A DNA stretch of 64,000 bases from Alteromonas sp. RKMC-009. GTDB taxonomy: Bacteria; Pseudomonadota; Gammaproteobacteria; Enterobacterales; Alteromonadaceae. The stretch is taken from assembly GCF_003584565.2 (NCBI RefSeq), contig NZ_CP031010.1:2170001-2234000 (forward strand), given 5' to 3'. Under the pieces are notes generated by a model. The model searched no databases, was not told the DNA's origin, and saw only the letters and a program-made list of their open reading frames with translations. Both the position numbers and the translations under genes were made by a program. Shown here in pieces: positions 41,207-50,388 of this stretch; positions within the stretch are counted from its first letter, which is position 1, and the number at the start of each line of letters is the position of its first letter.

Positions 41207-41998
41207 TTATTTAGGTGGCATACGGAGTGCGCCATCAAGACGGATGGTCTCACCGTTTATATAGGTGTTAAGTGCAATGTGCGCCACCAGTGCTGCAAAT
41301 TCCTCTGGAAGACCAAGTCGTTTAGGGAAGGGCACGTTGGCGCTTAATGCTGCCTGAACGTGCTCCGGCATGGCCAGTAACATGGGAGTGCCCATTACGC
41401 CGGGCGCAATGGCATTAACACGGATACCCACTGCGGCCAGGTCCCTGGCCATGGGCAGTGTCATACCGATAATGCCCGCCTTACTGGCTGCGTAGGCCGT
41501 CTGTCCCGTCTGCCCCTCGTAGCCGGCAATAGATGCGGTATTAATAATCACACCCCGTTCACCGTTTTCATCTGCTTGTTGTGCGGCCATGGTCTGAGCA
41601 GCAAGCCGGCTGACGTTAAAGGTACCGTTCAGATTGATATCGGTTACTTTACGGAACTGTTCAAAAGAGGCTGCATTACCTGTTTTATCAAGCGTTCTCG
41701 CAGCCGGTGCAATTCCTGCGCAGGAAACACAAAGGTTAATACGTCCGGCTTTCTCCCGGAAAGCTTGCAATGCATCAGAAACCTCGTCTTCACTGCAAAC
41801 ATCGACGGGGTAAAAATGTGCATTTCCACCCGCCTCACGGACAGCCTTTTCCCCTTTTTCACGGTCTATATCAAAAAGAGCAACGGTCGCGCCACGCTGC
41901 AACAGATGCTGCGCGGTAGCAAAACCCAGTCCTGAACTGCCACCGGTAATGACGGCTGTGATGGAGGAAAGCGGAAGTGTGGTTTGTTCTGACATCAT
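41207..41998 (-). CDS. Short-chain dehydrogenase, 3-hydroxyacyl-CoA dehydrogenase type 2-like
   Basis: This 263-aa oxidoreductase has the SDR cofactor motif TGGSSGLG near residue 18, NTAS (about 155) and the catalytic Y-A-A-S-K. The C-terminal region with KRLGLPEEFAALVAHI and TYINGETIRLDGALRM is typical of HSD10-like 3-hydroxyacyl-CoA dehydrogenases used in branched-chain amino-acid or fatty-acid breakdown. The neighbours do not support a pathway. It is convergent with the DUF2891 gene, 5 nt apart. Confidence 0.85.
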   Translation of the reverse strand: MMSEQTTLPLSSITAVITGGSSGLGFATAQHLLQRGATVALFDIDREKGEKAVREAGGNAHFYPVDVCSEDEVSDALQAFREKAGRINLCVSCAGIAPAARTLDKTGNAASFEQFRKVTDINLNGTFNVSRLAAQTMAAQQADENGERGVIINTASIAGYEGQTGQTAYAASKAGIIGMTLPMARDLAAVGIRVNAIAPGVMGTPMLLAMPEHVQAALSANVPFPKRLGLPEEFAALVAHIALNTYINGETIRLDGALRMPPK

Positions 41999-42090
41999 TC
42001 TCTGCCCGTTATCAGGTTTACGTTAACGTAAGTGTAACGTGGCAGAGATTGTTAACAAAGTGATTACATAAATGAAGATGTAAAAAGACT

Positions 42091-42387
42091 TTATTGTTTT
42101 GGCAACTGAATTTTACGCTCTTCGGAAGGGCGGAAGATGATCAGTGTGTGTCCGATGGACTGTACTTTTACAGATTCGGTTTCCCGCACAATAGCATCCA
42201 TGATCAGTGTTTTTTCTTCACGATCATCGGTAGGCACCTTTACTTTAATCAGTTCGTGGTGTGCCAGTGCGCTGTCAATTTCAGATACAACACCCTCTGT
42301 GAGGCCGTTTGCACCTAATTGCACAACGGGTTTCAAAGAGTGGGCCAGGCCCTTAAGGAATTGTTTCTGTTTATTGGAAAGTTTCAT
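42091..42387 (-). CDS. yhbY: CRM-domain ribosome assembly RNA-binding protein YhbY
   Basis: This 98-aa protein is a single CRM domain: LSNKQKQFLKGLAHSLKPVV, the GANGLTEGV loop, and LIKVKVPTDDREEK. It associates with pre-50S particles in E. coli. It is divergent from ftsH. In most gammaproteobacteria rlmE stands between the two; here it does not. Confidence 0.93.
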   Translation of the reverse strand: MKLSNKQKQFLKGLAHSLKPVVQLGANGLTEGVVSEIDSALAHHELIKVKVPTDDREEKTLIMDAIVRETESVKVQSIGHTLIIFRPSEERKIQLPKQ

Positions 42388-42844
42388 TTCGTCGTTTTTC
42401 TTTACTATTGATAAATTTGTTTAACCTAAACGCCGGGCCACGTGGTCATTGACTGAACGTAAAACCAATTATTTTAAGTTAATGCCTTGAAATGCCATAT
42501 TCTAACGCCATCTTCGTAACAATCCTAACGACATTATGTGTGAATGACAAAAAAGTCGCATGATGCCACCAATTATATAAGCAATACTGAACAGAACTGC
42601 ACACTTGCACGTAAAACGTTACAAGGCGTTAATTTACGTGGTAGCGGGAACGTGTATTGGTGGCTACGGTCTATAATTTGTAGTAGGCTGTAATTTGACG
42701 AAGTAAGGATCGCATTTCGTACGGAAACAATGGGAGCGGAGCATGTTCCGGACGCCGGTTTCACCTTAGTGAGCGGTAAATGAACATGTTGGCAGTAAAT
42801 TGTCATCAATCCCGGATGTTCCGGTATTTTTAGAGGTTAGTAGC
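42388..42844 (+). other. Non-coding 457-nt stretch where rlmE would be expected
   Basis: No reading frame with a recognisable RlmE methyltransferase motif is present, and stop codons are frequent in all frames. The stretch is AT-rich at the left and holds the divergent promoters of yhbY and ftsH; a TATAAT hexamer lies near 42672. The right end carries the nested hairpin listed separately and the ftsH ribosome binding site. Confidence 0.6.
42742..42788 (+). promoter_or_regulatory. Nested hairpin in the ftsH leader
   Basis: Three paired blocks are nested: CATGTTC (42742-42748) with GAACATG (42782-42788), CCG (42755-42757) with CGG (42774-42776), and TCAC (42761-42764) with GTGA (42769-42772) around a CTTA loop. 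It ends 56 nt before the ftsH start. There is no T-run, so it is not a terminator. It could be a leader structure or a protein-binding site. Confidence 0.45.
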
Positions 42845-44794
42845 TTGAGCGATATGGCAAAAAATTTAATCTTATGGTTGGTTATCGCCGTTGTGTTGAT
42901 GTCGGTGTTCCAGAGCTTTTCACCTGGTGAATCGACACGTGCACAAACGGATTACACAACATTCCTGAAAGAAGCGAATCAGGGCAATGTCCGCGAAGTT
43001 CGCATTGACAGTGAGTCCCGCGAAATCCGCGGCACAAAACGTAACGGCGAAACATTCGTTACCTATATTCCCTATTTTGATGACCAGCTCATTTCAGATT
43101 TGGTGAAGAAGGATGTGCGTGTATTAGGTGAGCCGCCTGAGAAGCCGTCTATCCTGACGTCTATCTTCATTTCATGGTTCCCCATGCTGCTGTTGATTGC
43201 AGTCTGGATCTTCTTCATGCGTCAAATGCAGGGTGGCGGTGGCCGCGGAGCCATGTCATTCGGCAAAAGCAAAGCCCGTTTATTGGGTGAAGATCAGATT
43301 AAAACCACTTTCGCCGACGTTGCCGGTTGTGACGAAGCGAAAGAGGATGTCGTAGAACTGGTAGACTTCCTGCGCGATCCTTCAAAATTCCAGAAGCTTG
43401 GCGGTAAAATTCCAAAAGGCGTTCTGATGGTGGGCCCGCCGGGTACAGGTAAAACATTGCTGGCTAAAGCCATTGCCGGCGAAGCAAAAGTACCGTTCTT
43501 TACAATTTCAGGTTCCGACTTTGTTGAAATGTTTGTGGGTGTGGGTGCATCCCGTGTCCGTGATATGTTCGAGCAAGCCAAAAAGGCTGCGCCTTGCATT
43601 ATCTTTATCGATGAGATTGATGCCGTAGGTCGTCAGCGTGGTGCTGGTCTTGGTGGTGGTCACGATGAACGTGAACAGACACTTAACCAGATGCTGGTAG
43701 AAATGGATGGTTTTGAAGGTCACGAAGGTATTATCGTTATTGCAGCGACTAACCGTCCTGATGTACTCGACCCGGCACTGTTACGTCCCGGTCGTTTTGA
43801 CCGTCAGGTTATCGTAGGTCTGCCTGATATCCGTGGTCGTGAGCAAATTCTGAAAGTCCACATGCGCAAAGTACCGGTTGGTGACAACGTGGAAGCTTCT
43901 GTGATTGCCCGTGGTACGCCCGGCTTCTCCGGTGCTGATCTTGCAAACCTGGTTAACGAAGCTGCCCTGTTTGCCGCCCGTGCTAACAAGCGTCTTGTGT
44001 CGATGGAAGAGTTCGATAAAGCCAAAGACAAGATCATGATGGGTGCTGAGCGTAAGTCTATGGTGATGTCGGAAAACGAGAAAGCCATGACAGCGTACCA
44101 CGAGGCCGGTCACGCAATCGTTGGCCGTCTTGTTCCTGAACATGATCCGGTTTACAAGGTGTCGATCATTCCCCGTGGCCGTGCACTGGGTGTTACCATG
44201 TATCTGCCGGAACAGGATCGTGTGAGCCATTCCAAGCAACATCTTGAAAGTATGATTTCAAGTCTGTTTGGTGGCCGTATTGCTGAACAAATCATTTACG
44301 GCGACGATATGGTGACCACCGGCGCGTCTAATGACATTGAACGTGCTACTGAGATTGCCCGTAAGATGGTCACGCAATGGGGCTTGTCCAGTAAAATGGG
44401 TCCGATGTTGTACGCAGAAGACGAAGGCGAAGTGTTCCTGGGCAAATCCATGTCTAAAGCCTCGCACATGTCTGACGACACTGCCCGCGCCATCGATGCA
44501 GAGATCAAATCGTTTATCGATGCGAACTATGACCGTGCTTATAAAATTCTTGAAGAGAATATTGATATTCTGCATTCGATGAAAGATGCCCTGATGAAGT
44601 ACGAGACCATTGATGCGAAGCAAATTGATGATCTGATGGCACGCCGTGACGTGCGTCCGCCTGCGGACTGGGACGATCGTGCGCCAAAAGGTGGAGACAA
44701 TCCTCCCGGCGGCAAGCCTGCACGTGAGGGCGAAATTACCGACGATGGTTTGGATAAGCCACCGGTAGGTAAACCCGGCGACCTTCCGGGCTAA
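42845..44794 (+). CDS. ftsH: ATP-dependent zinc metalloprotease FtsH
   Basis: This 649-aa inner-membrane AAA+ protease degrades membrane and short-lived cytoplasmic proteins. Two transmembrane helices flank a periplasmic domain (about residues 5-25 and 100-122). The Walker A motif is GPPGTGKT, Walker B is IIFIDEID, and the zinc motif is HEAGH. The TTG at 42845 is chosen because AGAGG stands about 8 nt upstream; it adds three residues to the E. coli-like start at the ATG of 42854. The C-terminal tail is rich in Gly, Pro and acidic residues. folP and glmM follow after a terminator. Confidence 0.97.
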   Translation: MSDMAKNLILWLVIAVVLMSVFQSFSPGESTRAQTDYTTFLKEANQGNVREVRIDSESREIRGTKRNGETFVTYIPYFDDQLISDLVKKDVRVLGEPPEKPSILTSIFISWFPMLLLIAVWIFFMRQMQGGGGRGAMSFGKSKARLLGEDQIKTTFADVAGCDEAKEDVVELVDFLRDPSKFQKLGGKIPKGVLMVGPPGTGKTLLAKAIAGEAKVPFFTISGSDFVEMFVGVGASRVRDMFEQAKKAAPCIIFIDEIDAVGRQRGAGLGGGHDEREQTLNQMLVEMDGFEGHEGIIVIAATNRPDVLDPALLRPGRFDRQVIVGLPDIRGREQILKVHMRKVPVGDNVEASVIARGTPGFSGADLANLVNEAALFAARANKRLVSMEEFDKAKDKIMMGAERKSMVMSENEKAMTAYHEAGHAIVGRLVPEHDPVYKVSIIPRGRALGVTMYLPEQDRVSHSKQHLESMISSLFGGRIAEQIIYGDDMVTTGASNDIERATEIARKMVTQWGLSSKMGPMLYAEDEGEVFLGKSMSKASHMSDDTARAIDAEIKSFIDANYDRAYKILEENIDILHSMKDALMKYETIDAKQIDDLMARRDVRPPADWDDRAPKGGDNPPGGKPAREGEITDDGLDKPPVGKPGDLPG

Positions 44795-44803
44795 AATTTC
44801 CAG

Positions 44804-44828
44804 GCGCCAGTTTCAACTGGCGCTTTTT
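44804..44828 (+). terminator. Rho-independent terminator after ftsH
   Basis: The stem GCGCCAG-TTTCAA-CTGGCGC is followed by TTTTT. Confidence 0.9.
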
Positions 44829-44885
44829 GTTTGTGCTTTATAAAGCCAGCTTTCCTCTTCATATTCATAAAGACAGATATACGTT

Positions 44886-45728
44886 ATGCATTTCAAACAT
44901 ACCGAAATCGACCTCAATCAGGCCCGCGTTATGGGTATACTCAATGTCACACCGGATTCCTTCTCAGATGGCGGAGCCCACAACACGGTAGATAAAGCCG
45001 TTGAACATGCCATGCGGATGATAGAGGCCGGCGCGACATTTATCGATATAGGCGGAGAATCAACCCGTCCGGGGGCGCCGGAAGTGTCTGAACAGGAAGA
45101 GTTAGACCGCGTGGTGCCGGTGGTAGAGAAACTGGCCGGTCTGGAAGGTATAGTACTCTCCGTGGATACTAGTAAGGCCGCTGTAATGCGGGAAAGCGTG
45201 AAGGCAGGAGCGGGTTTAATTAATGATGTCCGCGCCTTGCAGGAACCGGGGGCACTGGAGGCCGCAGCAGAAGCAAAGGTACCTGTGTGTCTGATGCACA
45301 TGAAAGGTCAGCCACGAACCATGCAGGCCAGACCTGAGTATGATGATGTGGCAGACGAAGTGATTAATTTTTTGTTGTCACGCATAGATGCCTGTAAGCA
45401 TGCCGGTATTGATGACAGCAGCATTCTTCTGGATCCGGGCTTTGGTTTTGGTAAGAGCCTGGACCACAATTATCAACTGCTGGTTGAAATGGGAAGGGTG
45501 CAACATCTCGGTTATCCGCTACTGGTCGGTATGTCGAGAAAATCTATGATTGGCCAACTGCTGGATAAACCGGTATCAGAGCGGTTGGCGGGCAGCATTG
45601 CCCTTGCCACTATTGCGGCGCAAATGGGCGCAAAAGTGATCCGTGTTCACGATGTGGCAGAAACAATGGATGCGATGAAAATCGTGAATAAGATTCAACA
45701 AATAAAAGACAATATTCAAGGAGCCTGA
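44886..45728 (+). CDS. folP: Dihydropteroate synthase
   Basis: This 280-aa TIM-barrel enzyme joins p-aminobenzoate to the pterin in folate synthesis and is the sulfonamide target. [14 protein letters not shown] (18-31) and [13 protein letters not shown] (about 58-70) are intact, as is [10 protein letters not shown]. It lies 1 nt before glmM, as in E. coli, and is probably co-transcribed with it. Confidence 0.96.
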   Translation: MHFKHTEIDLNQARVMGILNVTPDSFSDGGAHNTVDKAVEHAMRMIEAGATFIDIGGESTRPGAPEVSEQEELDRVVPVVEKLAGLEGIVLSVDTSKAAVMRESVKAGAGLINDVRALQEPGALEAAAEAKVPVCLMHMKGQPRTMQARPEYDDVADEVINFLLSRIDACKHAGIDDSSILLDPGFGFGKSLDHNYQLLVEMGRVQHLGYPLLVGMSRKSMIGQLLDKPVSERLAGSIALATIAAQMGAKVIRVHDVAETMDAMKIVNKIQQIKDNIQGA

Positions 45729-45729
45729 A

Positions 45730-47073
45730 ATGGGTCAGCGCAAGTATTTTGGTACAGACGGCATCAGAGGGAAAGTAGGTGAAAGCGCTATTAATCCCGA
45801 GTTTGTCACCAAGTTGGGCTGGGCAGCCGGTAAAGTGCTGGCAGGCCATGGTACAAATAAAGTACTGATAGGAAAAGATACGCGGATTTCAGGTTATATG
45901 CTTGAGTCTGCATTGGAAGCTGGCTTATCTGCAGCCGGTATTAATATCGGTTTGTTAGGTCCGATGCCCACACCGGCGATTGCTTATCTTACCAAAACAT
46001 TCCGCTCAGAAGCCGGTATTGTGATTTCTGCGTCTCATAATCCTTATTATGATAATGGCATTAAGTTCTTTTCATCCGATGGTTTCAAACTGGATGACGA
46101 TATCGAAATTGCCATTGAGTCCATGCTTGATAAGCCAATGACATGCGTTGCTTCCAATAAATTGGGTAAGGCAACCCGTATCAACGACGCAGCCGGACGT
46201 TACATTGAGTTCTGTAAAGGCACGTTCCCGTCAGATCTGTCGTTAAAAGGCATGAAGATTGTTGTCGACTGTGCCCACGGGGCGACGTATCACATAGCAC
46301 CGAATGTGTTGTCAGAACTTGGCGCAGAAGTTATCGAAATCGGTACTAAGCCTGACGGCCTGAACATTAACGACAAAGTCGGTGCCACGTCAATGAACGC
46401 CATCGTGGAAAAAGTGCTTGAGACAGGCGCTGACATGGGCTTTGCTCTGGACGGTGACGGCGACCGTATCATGCTGGTTGATCACCTGGGTAACGTACTG
46501 GATGGTGATCAGATTTTATATATTATCGCCCGCGATGCGCTTAAATCAGGTCGTTTATCCGGTGGTGTAGTGGGTACACTCATGAGTAATCTTGGTCTGG
46601 AAGTGGCTTTGGGCAAATTATCTATTCCATTTGCCCGCAGTGCTGTAGGCGACCGTTACGTAATGGAGTTACTGCAGCAGAAAGGCTGGGCTATCGGTGG
46701 TGAAAATAGTGGTCACGTGCTGAATTTGAATGTGGCATCTACCGGAGACGGTATTGTCGCCGGTCTGCAGGTCATCACTGCTATGTTGCGTTCGGGCATG
46801 GATTTGCACGATTTGAGCGGCGGGTTTGATAAATTTCCGCAAAAACTGATTAATGTCCGTTATGATGAGTCCTCAGATAATCCGTTAGCCATGTCTGCTG
46901 TTACAGATGCAGTGAAAGAAGCTGAAAGTTCACTCGGTAAAACAGGACGGGTATTACTGCGTAAAAGCGGTACAGAACCGTTGATCCGGGTGATGGTAGA
47001 ATCCGACGATGAAATGCAGTCTCTGAAATGGGCTGAGTTTATCGCCGATGCTGTACGCAAAGTGGCCAATTGA
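45730..47073 (+). CDS. glmM: Phosphoglucosamine mutase
   Basis: This 447-aa enzyme converts glucosamine 6-phosphate to glucosamine 1-phosphate for UDP-GlcNAc synthesis. The phosphorylated serine is S102 in [12 protein letters not shown]. The magnesium loop DGDGDRIM and the phosphate-binding [13 protein letters not shown] are present. AAGGAG precedes the ATG, one nucleotide after folP. Confidence 0.97.
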   Translation: MGQRKYFGTDGIRGKVGESAINPEFVTKLGWAAGKVLAGHGTNKVLIGKDTRISGYMLESALEAGLSAAGINIGLLGPMPTPAIAYLTKTFRSEAGIVISASHNPYYDNGIKFFSSDGFKLDDDIEIAIESMLDKPMTCVASNKLGKATRINDAAGRYIEFCKGTFPSDLSLKGMKIVVDCAHGATYHIAPNVLSELGAEVIEIGTKPDGLNINDKVGATSMNAIVEKVLETGADMGFALDGDGDRIMLVDHLGNVLDGDQILYIIARDALKSGRLSGGVVGTLMSNLGLEVALGKLSIPFARSAVGDRYVMELLQQKGWAIGGENSGHVLNLNVASTGDGIVAGLQVITAMLRSGMDLHDLSGGFDKFPQKLINVRYDESSDNPLAMSAVTDAVKEAESSLGKTGRVLLRKSGTEPLIRVMVESDDEMQSLKWAEFIADAVRKVAN

Positions 47074-47167
47074 TTGATTCGTCATAAATATTATCATTTT
47101 TAGGCTTGTATAATAGGGCGGATATCGTTAATATCACGCCCGCTTCAGGACAGGGCAGGGATAAATT

Positions 47168-47914
47168 GTGGATACAGTGAGTCGTAAGCTTCTGGTTGCC
47201 GGAAACTGGAAGATGAACGGAAGCCGTTCATTGGTAGAAGAATTTGCAGCGTCTTTTGATAAGGCTGCAGCAGAAAATATTGATGTTGTGATTTGTCCGC
47301 CATCAATTCTTATTCCAGCTTTCTCAGGTAAAGGTATCGTCACCGGTGCTCAGGATGTGAGTGCATGTGAAAATGGTGCACATACCGGCGATTTATCCGT
47401 CACAATGCTGAAAGAGTTTGACTGCAAATATTGTATTGTCGGGCATTCAGAGCGTCGTGATGACCATGGTGAATCCAGCCAACTGGTTGCTGAAAAGGCC
47501 CTGAAGCTGAATGAAGCAGGAATTACACCGGTGATTTGTTGTGGTGAACCTCTTTCAGTAAGAGAAGCCGGACAAGTTAACGAGTTTGTTGAAGCACAGT
47601 TGAAAGCCGTATTCGATTTGATTCCGGTGTCTTCACTGAAAAATGCCGTTATTGCTTACGAGCCAATCTGGGCAATCGGGACGGGTGTTACAGCGTCGCC
47701 GCAGGAAGCTCAGGATGTCCATAAGTTCATTCGTGAGTTCATTGCTTCATATGACGGTTCACTTGCTGCTTCAATGCAGATATTATACGGCGGCAGTGTG
47801 AAGCCGGATAACGCAAAAGAATTGTTCGGCCAGCCTGATATTGATGGCGGCTTAATTGGCGGAGCAAGTCTTAAAGCGTCAGATTTTAACGCAATCTGCC
47901 AGGCGGCAAATTGA
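47168..47914 (+). CDS. tpiA: Triosephosphate isomerase
   Basis: This 248-aa glycolytic enzyme has catalytic K15 (GNWKMNG), H93 (VGHSERR) and E165 (AYEPIWAIGTG). The start is GTG with CAGGG upstream. A TATAAT hexamer near 47109 marks a likely promoter in the 94-bp gap after glmM. secG follows 10 nt later, a conserved pairing. Confidence 0.96.
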   Translation: MDTVSRKLLVAGNWKMNGSRSLVEEFAASFDKAAAENIDVVICPPSILIPAFSGKGIVTGAQDVSACENGAHTGDLSVTMLKEFDCKYCIVGHSERRDDHGESSQLVAEKALKLNEAGITPVICCGEPLSVREAGQVNEFVEAQLKAVFDLIPVSSLKNAVIAYEPIWAIGTGVTASPQEAQDVHKFIREFIASYDGSLAASMQILYGGSVKPDNAKELFGQPDIDGGLIGGASLKASDFNAICQAAN

Positions 47915-47924
47915 CGAGGTAATT

Positions 47925-48311
47925 ATGTTATACGAAGTGCTTTTAGTCGCTTATTTGATTGTAGCGTTGATGCTTATTGGTTTTGTACTTATCCAGCAGG
48001 GTAAAGGGGCAAACATGGGCGCTTCGTTCGGTAGCGGTGGTTCTAATACTGTATTCGGTTCTTCGGGTTCTGGTAATTTTATGACCAAAACCACGTCTGT
48101 ACTGGCTACCTTATTTTTTGTATTGAGTTTATTTTTAGGTAACATCACAGCGAACACAGAAAAAGCCGAAGACGGCTGGCAGGATCTTGAAGTTCCTGTA
48201 GAGCAACAGGAATTACCTGCTGCTGATGATGTTCCTGCTGCAGATGCATCTGATGTTCCGGTTTCTGACGTGCCGGCAACAGATTCAGCAGAAGGTGATA
48301 TTCCTAACTAA
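47925..48311 (+). CDS. secG: Protein-export membrane protein SecG
   Basis: This 128-aa SecYEG translocon subunit has two transmembrane helices (about 3-24 and 55-73) joined by the glycine-rich GASFGSGGSNTVFGSSGSGNF loop, here residues 32-52. The C-terminal tail (about 85-128) is acidic with imperfect DVPAAD/DVPVSD/DVPATD repeats and is longer than in E. coli. The ATG at 47925 is preceded by GAGGT. The tRNA-Leu gene starts 7 nt after its stop. Confidence 0.95.
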   Translation: MLYEVLLVAYLIVALMLIGFVLIQQGKGANMGASFGSGGSNTVFGSSGSGNFMTKTTSVLATLFFVLSLFLGNITANTEKAEDGWQDLEVPVEQQELPAADDVPAADASDVPVSDVPATDSAEGDIPN

Positions 48312-48318
48312 AAGTTTT

Positions 48319-48403
48319 GCGGAAGTGGTGGAATTGGTAGACACGCCATCTTGAGGGGGTGGTGACTTCGGTCGTGCGGGTTCAAGTCCCGCTTTCCGCA
48401 CCA
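48319..48403 (+). tRNA. leuU: tRNA-Leu (anticodon GAG)
   Basis: This 85-nt tRNA includes an encoded CCA. The acceptor stem GCGGAAG pairs with CTTTCCGC. The D-arm has AATTGGTAGAC, the anticodon stem-loop is CCATC-TTGAGGG-GGTGG with anticodon GAG, a long variable arm follows, and the T-arm is GCGGGTTCAAGTCCCGC. It should read CUU and CUC codons. The pairing secG-tRNA-Leu(GAG) is as in E. coli. Its 3' end is the integration site of the element that follows. Confidence 0.97.
48379..48403. other. Probable attachment site (attL) in the tRNA-Leu 3' end
   Basis: The integrase gene begins 25 nt past the tRNA and points toward it, and the usual chromosomal neighbours of secG-tRNA-Leu (such as rimP-nusA) are missing. 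The T-arm and acceptor end are the normal crossover site for such integrases. The exact core cannot be fixed because the second copy lies outside the window. Confidence 0.55.
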
Positions 48404-48427
48404 AATTTTTATTTGTAAAACAACAAC

Positions 48428-49672
48428 TTAGCGTACTCCTTTAATGTTGTGGGACGCAGATGGGACTTTTTCAAATAATTTCGTGACCAGATCTGCCATA
48501 TCTGGGATCTCTTCATCTATCCATCTGCCGTAGTGTTTTTCAAACATTACGATAGAGGTGTGACCCATTTCTCTCATTATCCAACGTTCATTTACACCCT
48601 TCGTTAACAGCTGACTGGCATAAGTGTGTCGGGCCTGATTTGGTCCTCTGTCCCTTACCTGAGATCGTTTTAAGTGATTACTGAAGAAATCGTATCCATA
48701 CTTCGCACTTAAAGCGTAGGGTTCGGTTGAGCCGGTCTGACGAAACACATAAGACAGTTTCTGTTTCTTGGTTCGTCTTTTATCTGCCTGACCAACTTCA
48801 GCCTGAACAGGCGGCATCATATAGGTGAGTGACTTTTGTGCAAGCAGAATTTCATATGCCTGACCTAAAAGATGAACTGTCCGGATACTGGATTTCGTTT
48901 TAGGGACTTTTAAGTCATGTGAGACTACTGAACGCTGTACCTTAATAGTACGGTTCACAAAGTCCACGTCTTCCCAAGCCAGTGCCATCCATTCGGATAT
49001 ACGTAACCCTGTCCAGCATGCAAACAGGAAAGCATTCTTTTCTGACTCCATGTGTGTCGGTGTATTTTCAATGGCCTTAATTTCATTCAGCGTGAAAGGG
49101 TCGGCATTGTCTTCCTGATCTTTATCCAGATTTGGAACGTGTGCACAAGGATTGAAGTCTATGATCCTGTCGGCCATAGCATCGGCGTAAATACCTCTTA
49201 ACGGCGTCATGATGTCGTTAATGGTTTTATTAGCCAGTTCGCCCAGTTCCACCATACGCCAGCGTTTGATTTCGGACTGAAGCAGAGTATCTACTTTTCT
49301 GTTACCAAACTTAGGAATGATGTACTTGTCTATGCGGTTACTCATTAAAGCATGTGTCTTTACGGACACTTCACTTTGTTTGGCTTGAAGCCAGTTCACC
49401 AAGAGTTCCGATATGGTGGGCACGTCCTTAACAGGCTCAAAGACATCGGCCATGGGTGAGTCGGGGAAATGGTCCCGATAATTAAATACCCGTGTCGTTA
49501 TCTCATGCAGTACAGCGGTTCGTTTACCTGCTGCGTACTTCAGGTTGGCCGGTGTGTTCACCAGATTGCTTAAAGTCTCCCTGCACCTTTTACCTTTATA
49601 GGTAAAGTGTATCCGGATAGACGTACCCCGGGTGTAGACACCGGGGTACTCAGTCTTAATTTCACGCGACAT
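48428..49672 (-). CDS. int: Tyrosine recombinase integrase
   Basis: This 414-aa integrase has an arm-type DNA-binding domain of the DUF3596 kind (YPGVYTRGTSIRIHFTYKG region, about residues 7-25), a SAM-like core-binding domain (about 95-175), and a catalytic domain. Catalytic residues seen are R in TGLRISEW, RHTYASQLL, and H and Y in MGHTSIVMFEKHYGRW. The first histidine of the HxxR box is asparagine (PNQARHT), a position that varies in lambdoid integrases. The ATG at 49672 is chosen because AGGA lies 7 nt upstream; it overlaps the excisionase gene by 11 nt. Confidence 0.93.
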   Translation of the reverse strand: MSREIKTEYPGVYTRGTSIRIHFTYKGKRCRETLSNLVNTPANLKYAAGKRTAVLHEITTRVFNYRDHFPDSPMADVFEPVKDVPTISELLVNWLQAKQSEVSVKTHALMSNRIDKYIIPKFGNRKVDTLLQSEIKRWRMVELGELANKTINDIMTPLRGIYADAMADRIIDFNPCAHVPNLDKDQEDNADPFTLNEIKAIENTPTHMESEKNAFLFACWTGLRISEWMALAWEDVDFVNRTIKVQRSVVSHDLKVPKTKSSIRTVHLLGQAYEILLAQKSLTYMMPPVQAEVGQADKRRTKKQKLSYVFRQTGSTEPYALSAKYGYDFFSNHLKRSQVRDRGPNQARHTYASQLLTKGVNERWIMREMGHTSIVMFEKHYGRWIDEEIPDMADLVTKLFEKVPSASHNIKGVR

Positions 49673-49862
49673 CCGCTTCCTCGTATAACTGGTCAATGGC
49701 TTCGTAGTTATACATGATAACCCCGTTTACCTTTTTCCAGTGTATACCTTCAACGAATTGACCGCGATGCCGGCACTTTTCCAGTATGCGTAGACCCATG
49801 CCTTTATTCCGTTCAAGGATAACTGCACGGACCCAGCCTAGACGGTGAGTAGATTCTTTCAT
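49662..49862 (-). CDS. xis: Excisionase-like DNA-binding protein
   Basis: This 66-aa protein has a winged-helix excisionase look: GLRILEKCRHRGQFVEGIHWKKVNG and YNYEAIDQLYEEA. The motif order (W-V, then GIHW-K-NG-I, then Y-E-AIDQL) matches small putative excisionases of lambdoid elements. AAGGAAG precedes the ATG, and the gene overlaps int by 11 nt. It should bend DNA and bias recombination toward excision. Confidence 0.82.
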   Translation of the reverse strand: MKESTHRLGWVRAVILERNKGMGLRILEKCRHRGQFVEGIHWKKVNGVIMYNYEAIDQLYEEADVA

Positions 49863-49898
49863 AAAATAGCTTCCTTAGTAGTACTATGAGGATAGAGT

Positions 49899-50147
49899 TT
49901 GAAAAATAAAAAAGAGGGATTCCGGCGAATCAGTGTTATTGCTAGTTGGGTGTTATGCGGCGTAGCACTCTTACTAATGATGGACGGTATGGGCGATTCT
50001 GCAGAGAGATACATCGAAAGTGCGGGTGCGATAGGAGTGGCCTATTTTGTTTTTATAGCTGTCCTCTGGGGCGTGCCAGGCTTCCTTATACCCCGTGTCC
50101 TTTTCTGGATTGGCTGCTACATAGCAGATGGATTCAAATCAGAGTAA
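49899..50147 (+). CDS. Small membrane protein, unknown
   Basis: This 82-aa ORF is the only plus-strand gene seen in the element. It has two strongly hydrophobic segments (about 12-28 and 41-75) with a short acidic loop (DGMGDSAERY) between. The start is TTG with GAGGATAG about 5 nt upstream. It diverges from xis with only 36 bp between, which contains the palindrome TAGTACTA (49879-49886). No family is recognised. Confidence 0.55.
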   Translation: MKNKKEGFRRISVIASWVLCGVALLLMMDGMGDSAERYIESAGAIGVAYFVFIAVLWGVPGFLIPRVLFWIGCYIADGFKSE

Positions 50148-50151
50148 AACA

Positions 50152-50172
50152 AAAGCCCCGTTAAGGGGCTTT
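50152..50172. terminator. Bidirectional terminator
   Basis: The stem AAAGCCCC-GTTAA-GGGGCTTT separates the plus-strand membrane gene from the minus-strand phage genes. The T-tract is better on the minus strand (CTTTTGTTTTAC). Confidence 0.8.
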
Positions 50173-50388
50173 GTCTTCAAAGTCAGTACCTGAACCAAGG
50201 ACTGCACGTAGTACTTCAATCTGTTCCCATGTTAGTTCCAGTGTTACCGGCGTGAGTACATCAGGACCAACAATAGAAATACTGGCCCCTTCGTAATTAG
50301 CCCATCCAGTACGCTGTACCAGACAGCCGTTAACTTCGGCATACCGGTGGCTGACCTGAATCTCTTCGTGTTCGACTTCGATAGCCAT
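50161..50388 (-). CDS. Small phage-type protein, unknown
   Basis: This 75-aa acidic protein (VEHEEIQVSHRYAEVNG, then LELTWEQIEVLRAVLG) looks like a small beta-rich domain with one C-terminal helix. It shares its first base with the end of the ligase gene and ends in the terminator stem, so it is the last gene of the long minus-strand operon. No family is recognised. Confidence 0.65.
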   Translation of the reverse strand: MAIEVEHEEIQVSHRYAEVNGCLVQRTGWANYEGASISIVGPDVLTPVTLELTWEQIEVLRAVLGSGTDFEDKAP

